Assembly: GCA_002684755.1 (NCBI GenBank)
Contig: NYVS01000046.1
Span: 2,169 to 7,504, forward strand
Direction of reading: 5' to 3'
Source of the DNA: Phycisphaerae bacterium
GTDB taxonomy: Bacteria > Planctomycetota > Phycisphaerae > Phycisphaerales > SM1A02
DNA: 5,336 nucleotides
Part shown: positions 1 to 5,336 of the stretch, one piece after another
Position numbering within the stretch: the first letter of the stretch is position 1
Layout: each line of letters begins with the position of its first letter
Notes under the pieces: generated by a model
Seen by the model: the letters and a program-made list of their open reading frames with translations, nothing else
Databases searched by the model: none
Told to the model about the DNA's origin: nothing
Made by a program: the position numbers and the translations under genes

Positions 1-4
1 CCGG

Positions 5-24
5 GGGGCGAAATCGCCCCTTTT
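5..24 (+). terminator. Intrinsic terminator of an upstream unit
   Basis: A 6-bp all-GC stem (GGGGCG, 5-10, with CGCCCC, 15-20) closes a four-base AAAT loop and is followed directly by TTTT. This is the standard rho-independent layout for transcription on the plus strand. It should end a unit lying left of the window and separate it from the recA promoter, which starts seven bases later. The T-run is short, so termination may be partial. Confidence 0.7.
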
Positions 25-30
25 CGGACC

Positions 31-59
31 TTGACAGCGGGCCGTGGGCGATCGACACT
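31..59 (+). promoter_or_regulatory. Probable recA promoter (sigma70 type)
   Basis: A perfect -35 hexamer TTGACA (31-36) is followed after 17 bases by GACACT (54-59). GACACT keeps the A at position 2 and the T at position 6 of a -10 box but is otherwise weak. Transcription would start near 66, at the left edge of the first GTTC-N7-GTTC box. A weak -10 with a strong -35 suits a regulated promoter. No other convincing promoter is seen before recA. The start site is predicted, not measured. Confidence 0.55.
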
Positions 60-67
60 GCTTTTCC

Positions 68-82
68 GAACAAAGACCGAAC
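68..82 (-). promoter_or_regulatory. Candidate LexA box 1 (GTTC-N7-GTTC, minus strand)
   Basis: GAAC (68-71), seven bases, then GAAC (79-82). Read on the minus strand this is GTTC-N7-GTTC, the direct-repeat LexA operator described for Alphaproteobacteria. It lies just downstream of the predicted -10 and covers the predicted transcription start, a position where a bound repressor would block initiation. The protein that binds it is inferred; no lexA gene is in the window. Confidence 0.55.
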
Positions 83-107
83 GGATTTCGGGCCTTTTTC
101 CGATGAT

Positions 108-122
108 GTTCGGTCAGCGTTC
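108..122 (+). promoter_or_regulatory. Candidate LexA box 2 (GTTC-N7-GTTC, plus strand)
   Basis: GTTC (108-111), GGTCAGC, then GTTC (119-122). The 17-base core GTTCGGTCAGCGTTCGG (108-124) is the inverted partner of box 1 at 14 of 17 positions. The two boxes are 40 bases apart centre to centre, roughly four helical turns, so two repressor dimers would lie on about the same face of the helix. Box 2 falls about 40-55 bases into the predicted transcript and could act as an auxiliary operator. Confidence 0.5.
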
Positions 123-124
123 GG

Positions 125-593
125 TATCCGGCGTGTGTCTCACCCGACAACGACCCATGACGATCTCCCACTCATCCTCCTCCTCCGCCGATTCGAGCCG
201 TGCCCCAATCGTCTCGAGTATCCGGAACACCCCGGTCACCCAGGGGATCGATCGGTGTCCGAGGCATCGGTCGGGAGAAACCGCCGATTGCGGAGACGGC
301 CATGGGACGGGTTCTACGATTCGAACTCGTGTGCGATACACGCCGGTCGGAAGCCCTCGGATCACATCGATCTCCAAGCGGGGCGCAAGATCACCATGAG
401 CCACCTGATCCAGAGGAGGTCGGGCGGATTCAACGAGGAACCGGACGACGACGACGAGCCTGATTCCGGCCCACCGGCCCCCGACGCCAACGACCCACCA
501 TCCCGAATTTCAAATCCCCGAACACCTCGACTCGACAAGAACCCGGATCACCGACGGATCGATCCGACCATCGCAACGGAAGGCGAAGACAAC
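125..593 (+). other. Long recA leader without a convincing gene
   Basis: About 470 bases separate the second GTTC box from recA. No reading frame here has both a good ribosome site and a recognisable product. The recA frame is open without a stop back to at least 135, and an in-frame ATG at 396 could extend RecA by 66 residues rich in Asp, Pro and Arg. A plus-strand frame beginning with ATG at 157 ends in the ATGA that contains the 396 start. A 96-codon minus-strand frame (114-404) also exists but has mixed codon use and overlaps box 2. If the upstream promoter is the only one, this is a transcribed leader of roughly 500 bases. Confidence 0.5.
578..583 (+). promoter_or_regulatory. Ribosome binding site choosing the recA start
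   Basis: GGAAGG lies ten bases before ATG 594. It is the best purine-rich match ahead of any of the in-frame RecA starts (396, 594, 726), so it favours 594. A stronger AGGAGGT occurs at 414-420 but no ATG, GTG or TTG follows it at a usable distance. Confidence 0.5.
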
Positions 594-1757
<1,164 letters not shown>

Positions 1758-1763
1758 CGGAAG

Positions 1764-1794
1764 GGGCGTCCGGGCCGGTCTGGCCGACACGCCC
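1764..1794 (+). other. Hairpin just after the recA stop
   Basis: GGGCGT (1764-1769) pairs with ACGCCC (1789-1794), and inside it GGCC (1773-1776) pairs with GGCC (1782-1785) around a five-base loop. It begins seven bases after the stop codon and has no T-run, so it is more likely an mRNA 3' structure than the terminator, which lies further downstream. Confidence 0.35.
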
Positions 1795-1818
1795 GACCGA
1801 TTTCCGGGCCGATCCGAT

Positions 1819-1833
1819 GTCAACCGAGTTGAC
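1819..1833. repeat. Short perfect dyad GTCAAC-CGA-GTTGAC
   Basis: Six-base arms (1819-1824 and 1828-1833) are separated by three bases, between the recA stop and the recA terminator. It could be a small hairpin or a protein site. Nothing around it decides which. Confidence 0.3.
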
Positions 1834-1850
1834 CCGAATCAATCTGAATC

Positions 1851-1885
1851 ACACCCCTCCGTGCGGACGCACGGGGGGGTGTTTT
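1851..1885 (+). terminator. recA intrinsic terminator
   Basis: A 14-bp stem (1851-1864 with 1869-1882) has a single T-G wobble, a four-base GGAC loop, and TTTT at 1882-1885. It lies 94 bases past the recA stop and before the tRNA promoter, so recA is a single-gene unit. On the minus strand the hairpin is preceded by few useful T residues, so it reads best in the plus direction. Confidence 0.85.
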
Positions 1886-1980
1886 CTCGGGGGCGTTCGC
1901 CGGGGCTCCGGCAGGGTGTCCGGCGGGGACGTGCGGAGCGTTTCGGCGATGTTGCCGCATCGATCCGACGGTTCGAGATG

Positions 1981-2008
1981 TTGACGCCTTCGGGGAATCG
2001 GATACCCT
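1981..2008 (+). promoter_or_regulatory. Likely promoter of tRNA-Leu
   Basis: TTGACG (1981-1986), a 16-base spacer, then TACCCT (2003-2008), which keeps the T, A and final T of a -10 box. A start near 2015 would give a leader of about 30 bases before the mature tRNA. That leader contains a small hairpin, CCTCG-TCAC-CGAGG (2017-2030), which would be removed in 5' processing. Confidence 0.5.
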
Positions 2009-2045
2009 GCGACGTTCCTCGTCACCGAGGATTCCATCAAGCCCT

Positions 2046-2131
2046 GCGGGTGTGGCGGAATTGGCAGACGCGCTAGATTCAGGTTCTAGTGGGAGTAAAA
2101 TCCCGTGGAGGTTCGAGCCCTCTCACCCGCA
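2046..2131 (+). tRNA. tRNA-Leu, anticodon CAG
   Basis: This 86-base class II tRNA reads CUG leucine codons. The acceptor stem pairs GCGGGTG (2046-2052) with CACCCGC (2124-2130), with discriminator A at 2131. The anticodon stem CTAGA/TCTAG (2073-2077, 2085-2089) encloses loop TTCAGGT with CAG at 2080-2082. A long variable arm follows, with GGGA pairing to TCCC around GTAAAA, as expected for Leu. The T stem GGAGG/CCTCT (2107-2111, 2119-2123) closes the loop TTCGAGC. The 3' CCA is not encoded (ATTC follows), so CCA must be added after transcription. All arms fold, so it looks functional. Confidence 0.96.
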
Positions 2132-2139
2132 TTCACGAG

Positions 2140-2173
2140 AACGCCCCGTCCACCATCGGACGGGGCGTTGTTC
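2140..2173 (+). terminator. Terminator hairpin after tRNA-Leu
   Basis: A perfect 12-bp stem AACGCCCCGTCC (2140-2151) with GGACGGGGCGTT (2158-2169) has a six-base loop and is followed by the moderately T-rich GTTC. It starts nine bases after the tRNA. It also lies 55 bases past the stop of the converging minus-strand gene and could end that transcript too, though its minus-strand tail (CTCGTG) has few T residues. Confidence 0.7.
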
Positions 2174-2227
2174 ATCGGGCTGTTCGCGTTCGGGAGGGGG
2201 GTCGTGACCGGAGGCGACACGGCCGGA

Positions 2228-2677
2228 TCACCCGACGTTTCGTGCGTCCCGGCCGTCGATCGAATCCTTGGAGATCGGGGGATCGATGCGGTCGTCATCG
2301 AACGCACCAGCGGCATGGAGGTATTCGATCTTCTCGATCCAGCCCCGCGGAATCTTCGTGATTCCGCCCATCTGGTCGGTGGTCATCGTGTCGGTGACCG
2401 CGATCTGCTCTTCGTCGGCGTGAACCAGCAGACCGATCGTGTGCACCGTGGTCAGGGGACGCCGAGCGAACTCCAGCATCTCCTCGCAATCCTCCCAGCC
2501 CGGACCGCCCTGGCTCTCCGCATCCTTCCAGCGGATCGAGACCATCGCGTGCGGGTGTCCCGACGCGACCTCGCCGGTCCGGTCGGCGTCCGACCGTGGC
2601 TTTGAATCGGTCTCGATCGACGTGCGGTTTCCCGGAAGTCGGTGGGGTCCCTGATCGATCGAATCTCGCGGCGTCAT
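2228..2677 (-). CDS. Small hypothetical cytoplasmic protein
   Basis: This is a 149-residue protein I do not recognise. Residues 1-43 are polar and probably disordered. The compact core is about 45-120, with MVSIRWKDAE, a Trp-Glu-Asp helix (61-71), RRPLTTVHTIGLLVHADEEQIAVTDTM (72-98) and a final IPRGWIEKIEYL (109-120). The alternation of short strands, a helix and a Pro-Arg-Gly turn suggests a small beta-rich fold; it resembles short accessory proteins of unknown function, but that is only an impression. The tail (121-149) is acidic. No signal peptide or membrane segment is seen, and the only Cys is at 64. ATG 2677 is chosen because AAAGGA lies six bases upstream; the GTG at 2695 would include that site within the gene. 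It stands alone, converging on tRNA-Leu. Confidence 0.75.
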   Translation of the reverse strand: MTPRDSIDQGPHRLPGNRTSIETDSKPRSDADRTGEVASGHPHAMVSIRWKDAESQGGPGWEDCEEMLEFARRPLTTVHTIGLLVHADEEQIAVTDTMTTDQMGGITKIPRGWIEKIEYLHAAGAFDDDRIDPPISKDSIDGRDARNVG

Positions 2678-2891
2678 GTCGAGTCCTTTCCACACGTTCT
2701 TTTCATGAGCGAGGGCCCGCCATCGCGGGCTCCTCTCTGGTCAACGGCTCGATGCGGCACGCGGTTCGATCGAACATCGGCACCCGTACCGAACCATGGT
2801 TCTCGGACGTGCTGGCGGGCACGGCAGCGTGCTCGTCGACGAGATGGAGGCGGCGTCGGTCGAGTGCTCGGCCGGTTCGGACCGGACCGGG
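2678..2891. other. Intergenic gap rich in palindromes
   Basis: This gap of 214 bases lies between two minus-strand genes and shows no credible frame or clear sigma70 promoter. A minus-strand TTGACC (2744-2739) has no partner -10 at a normal distance. It holds several dyads: a 10-bp hairpin with one bulge (2711-2735), GTTCGATCGAAC (2764-2775), GAACCATGGTTC (2791-2802), GCACG-GCAG-CGTGC (2819-2832), CTCGTCGACGAG (2832-2843) and CCGGT-TCGG-ACCGG (2872-2885). None is followed by a T-run in either direction. Confidence 0.5.
2711..2735 (-). other. GC-rich hairpin ahead of the small hypothetical gene
   Basis: GCCCGC (2715-2720) pairs with GCGGGC (2725-2730) around CATC, and flanking GAGG and CCTC can extend the stem with one bulge. 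It lies 34 bases upstream of the start at 2677, so it may be a leader hairpin of that gene or a terminator-like structure for the exported-protein gene, though no T-run follows on the minus strand. Confidence 0.35.
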
Positions 2892-5150
2892 TCACTCCCC
2901 GGGAATCGGGCTCGCCACCGGTGCCGTGCAGAAGTCGTCGATGTCGGTGATTCGAATCATCGCGGCGTCCGCCGCTCGGCGGATCTGGACGGTCGGTCCG
3001 AGTTCGAGTTCCCCGAGCAGGCGTCCGGCTTCCGCCGGCCGGTCGCGGACGTCTCCCAGTCGGCGTTGAAACGTGGAGCGGAGTTCGGCCTGCGGGGAGG
3101 TCGTGGGGAAGACGTCCAGGGAGCGATACGGAAACAGGTCGTCGAGGTCGGCGAACGGCTCGGTCACGGACTCCCGAGGCGGTCGAGGCGACTCCGTCGG
3201 GATGATGGCTCGATCGTCGGCGACGGCGAAGATCGAATAGAGCCGTCCCGGGGGGAGCGCGGCGAGCGCCGTCGCGGATGCCTGCGCCGCATCGCTCGGC
3301 AGGTCCCCGAGCCTTGCGGTGACGAATCGGGACGCATCCGTTCGCGTCGCGGTCGATGCGTCGAGCCCGTCGAGCCTGGGGAGCTTCGCCGCCGCGTCCG
3401 CGATCAGCATGCGAAGAACGGGATCGATCCGCATCGCCCGGGCATCGCGGGTCGCGAGCAGGCTGGCGATGTCCTCGATGATCGCGGCGGCGAGCCGGAC
3501 CCGCGCGACACCGGGATCACGGATCAGGTGCGCGGCGAGCGACAGGGTGACCGCGATCTCGTTCGCGGCGAGATAGCGTTCATTCTCCGGCGTGATGCCG
3601 TCTTCGTCGGAGGCGGGCATCGTGACGGCGCGTCGGAGGCGACCGGCGGCATCCGCGAGGTAGCCGCGAGCGGCGGAACGAATCGCCGCGAGGCATTCGT
3701 CGGCGTCGGATTGCGGGCCGCGTGGCTCATCGAAGTCGGCTTCCGAGATCGCCGCGGCGTCGAGTCCCAGCGTCAGCCATCTGGAGGCCACCGGGGCGTA
3801 GGCGTTCCTCCAGATCACCTCGGGTGATTCCGCGGCTCCCGGCGCCCCGGACTCGTGTTCGATGAATGGCGTTCCGGCGAGAAGATCGAGGCCCGCGCGC
3901 TGTGCATCTCCCGGAAGACCGAGCATGCCCCGGCCGATCTGCTGCCAGAGAATCGCGGCGTTTCGGATTCCATCGGGTGGGATCCGGCCGGAGGCGACCG
4001 CGTCGAGGCCGCGAATGCGATCGTTCAGGATCCGTTCGACGCGGAGCCTCGCCCGGGCGAGCAAAGTCATCGAGGGAAGCAGCGTCTTGATGATCTCAGG
4101 AACCTCCGGCGAGTCGAGTTCCGCCTCGATCCCGGCGAGCGTCTCGATTCCACGATCCCGATCCGGATCGTCGAACGCGAGTTGGATCCGATCGAACATG
4201 TCGTTCATCGTGTCTCGGACGCCATCACCGCCATCCGGAAGTTCGGTGATCGACTCGATGAACCGGTCCCCGAACGCCGAGCGGTAGACCGCAAGCACGT
4301 CCTCCGACGGCGGTGCTCCATCCTTGCCGAGGATCGCCTCGAGCGACTGGGTGAACAGGAGACGTTCCCCGGCGACCGAGTCGCCGAAGTGAAAGGGATC
4401 CCGCGCCTCGCGAAGCGTGGAGAGACTCTCCAGGATCGTCGCGGCGGTGGCGGCATCGATCATCCCGTTCGCGATCGCCAGTTCCATGGTCTGGTCGGAA
4501 CGCTGGTACATCGCCGCTCCGACCAGCGAGCCGATGGCGGTGCCGTCCTGGCCGGCGTGGGCCGAGATCTCGTTCAGGGTGCCGAGCCATTCGACGACGC
4601 CGCCCACGTCGCCCGAGATGGTCGCGCGACGAGCGAGATTCGAGCTGACCCGGCAGATCTCCCGCATCGGGGCGAGATGGGGGAGCAGGAGCATGAACCC
4701 CTCGTCGAGGTCGATTCCCGCATCGAAGCGCGGCGTTCCGCGCAGCTCACGAATGAGCGGTGCGATCGATTCGGCCTTTTCGAGGTAGGCGAGGGCCGCG
4801 CCCCGGGGTGGTTCAAGCGGGCCCTGCTGCCATGCCTCGATCGCGGCGTGTTCGTCCGGGGTGAAGAAGCCCGGCGATCGCGCGGCGGTCGGATCGTCCC
4901 AGCCCGGCTGGAGTCGATCGAAGAGCCTCGTCCAGGCGTCGTAGGCGTTCGCGTCCTGGGCGGTGGCCGTCGGCACCGCGATCGATGCGACGGCGATCAG
5001 CAACGCGACGGTCGTTCGGGCCATCGCGAATCGAAGGGTTCGGGCAGGCGAGTCGAGCATCCCGGGGGTCTCCGGCGAGGGCGCTGGATCGAGCAGCTTC
5101 AGGATCGCCACCGGACCCGCACCTCGCATCAGTTCTCGTTCGATTCGCAT
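2892..5150 (-). CDS. Large exported helical protein, function unknown
   Basis: The product has 752 residues from ATG 5150. A signal sequence is clear at about 43-65: positively charged ARTLRFAMAR, the hydrophobic core VALLIAVASIAV, then PTATA before QDANA, a typical AxA cleavage site. There is no lipobox and no later membrane segment, so a periplasmic or secreted product is likely. The mature part is rich in Ala, Leu, Arg, Asp and Glu and looks helical throughout. A block containing LLPHLAPMREICR and GQDGTAIGSLVGAAMYQ resembles helical-repeat secreted proteins common in Planctomycetes (from memory, untested). No catalytic motif is recognised. Start choice: ATG 5150 has GGAG seven bases upstream and sits 31 bases after the predicted transcription start; ATG 5060 (722 residues, GGAG nine bases away) or ATG 5024 (710 residues, no ribosome site) give a more ordinary signal peptide. 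The TTG at 5213 lies inside the -35 and is rejected. Confidence 0.85.
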   Translation of the reverse strand: MRIERELMRGAGPVAILKLLDPAPSPETPGMLDSPARTLRFAMARTTVALLIAVASIAVPTATAQDANAYDAWTRLFDRLQPGWDDPTAARSPGFFTPDEHAAIEAWQQGPLEPPRGAALAYLEKAESIAPLIRELRGTPRFDAGIDLDEGFMLLLPHLAPMREICRVSSNLARRATISGDVGGVVEWLGTLNEISAHAGQDGTAIGSLVGAAMYQRSDQTMELAIANGMIDAATAATILESLSTLREARDPFHFGDSVAGERLLFTQSLEAILGKDGAPPSEDVLAVYRSAFGDRFIESITELPDGGDGVRDTMNDMFDRIQLAFDDPDRDRGIETLAGIEAELDSPEVPEIIKTLLPSMTLLARARLRVERILNDRIRGLDAVASGRIPPDGIRNAAILWQQIGRGMLGLPGDAQRAGLDLLAGTPFIEHESGAPGAAESPEVIWRNAYAPVASRWLTLGLDAAAISEADFDEPRGPQSDADECLAAIRSAARGYLADAAGRLRRAVTMPASDEDGITPENERYLAANEIAVTLSLAAHLIRDPGVARVRLAAAIIEDIASLLATRDARAMRIDPVLRMLIADAAAKLPRLDGLDASTATRTDASRFVTARLGDLPSDAAQASATALAALPPGRLYSIFAVADDRAIIPTESPRPPRESVTEPFADLDDLFPYRSLDVFPTTSPQAELRSTFQRRLGDVRDRPAEAGRLLGELELGPTVQIRRAADAAMIRITDIDDFCTAPVASPIPGE

Positions 5151-5186
5151 GACATGGCTCCAAGGAGGGTCTCCTCGATCGAGCCT

Positions 5187-5209
5187 GATACTATGTGTGA
5201 CATGGTATC
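5187..5209. promoter_or_regulatory. 23-bp dyad over the promoter: candidate operator
   Basis: GATACTATG (5187-5195), five bases, then CATGGTATC (5201-5209): nine-base arms with one mismatch. The left arm covers the whole -10 of the minus-strand promoter and the dyad fills most of its spacer. A dimeric repressor bound here would exclude RNA polymerase. The binding protein cannot be named from the sequence. Confidence 0.45.
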
Positions 5210-5217
5210 CCAATCAA
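5188..5217 (-). promoter_or_regulatory. Likely promoter of the exported-protein gene
   Basis: On the minus strand, TTGATT (5217-5212), an 18-base spacer, then TAGTAT (5193-5188). Each hexamer matches the sigma70 consensus at four of six positions. Initiation would fall near 5181, about 31 bases before ATG 5150. The promoter starts 16 bases after the gamma-glutamyltransferase stop and no terminator lies between, so read-through from that gene is also possible. Confidence 0.5.
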
Positions 5218-5232
5218 GGCTCGGGGATCCGG

Positions 5233-5336
5233 TCACCAGCCCGCGGGGCGTCCACCCTTGCGTGGATCGCTCGCCGGCTCGAGTCCGTCCTCGTGCACCA
5301 CGATCGCCTGGACCACGCCGACCCCACCGATCTCCT
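5233..5336 (-). CDS. ggt: Gamma-glutamyltransferase, C-terminal end (partial)
   Basis: Only the last 33 codons are in the window; the gene continues beyond the right edge. The residues include IGGVGVVQAIVVHEDG and ASDPRKGGRPAGW before the TGA. The pattern Gly-Gly, Gln-Ala/Ser-Ile, then A/G-SDPR and a final A-G-aromatic matches the small-subunit C-terminus of gamma-glutamyltranspeptidases (E. coli ends GASDPRSVDDLTAGY). These Ntn-hydrolases, usually exported, self-cleave into two subunits and transfer or hydrolyse the gamma-glutamyl group of glutathione and related compounds. The catalytic Thr and signal peptide lie outside the window, so activity and location cannot be judged. The assignment rests on a short stretch but a characteristic one. 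Confidence 0.75.
   Translation of the reverse strand, partial: EIGGVGVVQAIVVHEDGLEPASDPRKGGRPAGW

Noticed and set aside
114..404. 96-codon minus-strand frame in the recA leader (contains [19 protein letters not shown])
   Set aside because: It reads fairly like protein but has mixed third-position bases, only a weak, too-close AGGTGG before the ATG, and overlaps the second GTTC box. Not enough to call a gene.
411..420. Strong Shine-Dalgarno-like AGGAGGT in the leader
   Set aside because: No start codon follows within a usable distance, so it does not define a gene; it falls inside the frame open from 396.
2872..2885. Possible terminator of the exported-protein gene (CCGGT-TCGG-ACCGG)
   Set aside because: Only five base pairs and no T-run follows on the minus strand, so it is kept as a dyad and not called a terminator.
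2796..3827. 343-codon plus-strand frame
   Set aside because: It overlaps the exported-protein gene in antisense and is dominated by Arg and Gly; the minus-strand product has a clear signal peptide and normal composition.
5150..5213. Longest exported-protein frame starting with TTG at 5213
   Set aside because: That codon sits within the predicted -35 hexamer and upstream of the predicted transcription start; later ATGs have ribosome sites.

Overview
This window is high-GC bacterial chromosomal DNA. The organism is probably a planctomycete, perhaps Phycisphaerae-like. That rests on the overall style of the proteins, a Lys/Thr-rich N-terminal tail on RecA, and a large helical secreted protein of a kind I associate with Planctomycetes. 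It is an inference, not a database match. No mobile element, CRISPR array, rRNA or integrase is visible.

Layout. Positions 1-30 hold a short intrinsic terminator from an upstream plus-strand unit. Positions 31-593 are the recA control region: a sigma70-type promoter, two GTTC-N7-GTTC boxes facing each other, and a leader of about 500 bases with no convincing gene. recA (594-1757) is complete and keeps all catalytic motifs. A strong terminator follows at 1851-1885. A tRNA-Leu(CAG) gene has its own likely promoter (1981-2008) and a GC-rich terminator hairpin (2140-2173). That hairpin lies between the tRNA and a convergent minus-strand gene.

The rest reads on the minus strand. From right to left it holds the last 33 codons of a gamma-glutamyltransferase (5233-5336), a 752-residue exported helical protein of unknown function (2892-5150), a palindrome-rich 214-base gap, and a 149-residue cytoplasmic protein of unknown function (2228-2677). 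A promoter with a 23-bp dyad over its -10 lies between the transferase and the exported protein, so the latter may be separately controlled.

Functionally these are mostly unrelated units: DNA repair, translation, glutathione/peptide metabolism and an envelope protein. The most informative signal is the pair of direct-repeat boxes at the recA promoter. They match the LexA-box architecture described for Alphaproteobacteria and suggest SOS control. Also notable are the promoter dyad at 5187-5209, the palindrome cluster at 2711-2885, the stop-free frame running into recA from upstream, and a several-fold excess of GATC across the window. I did not find a clear multi-gene novel system here.
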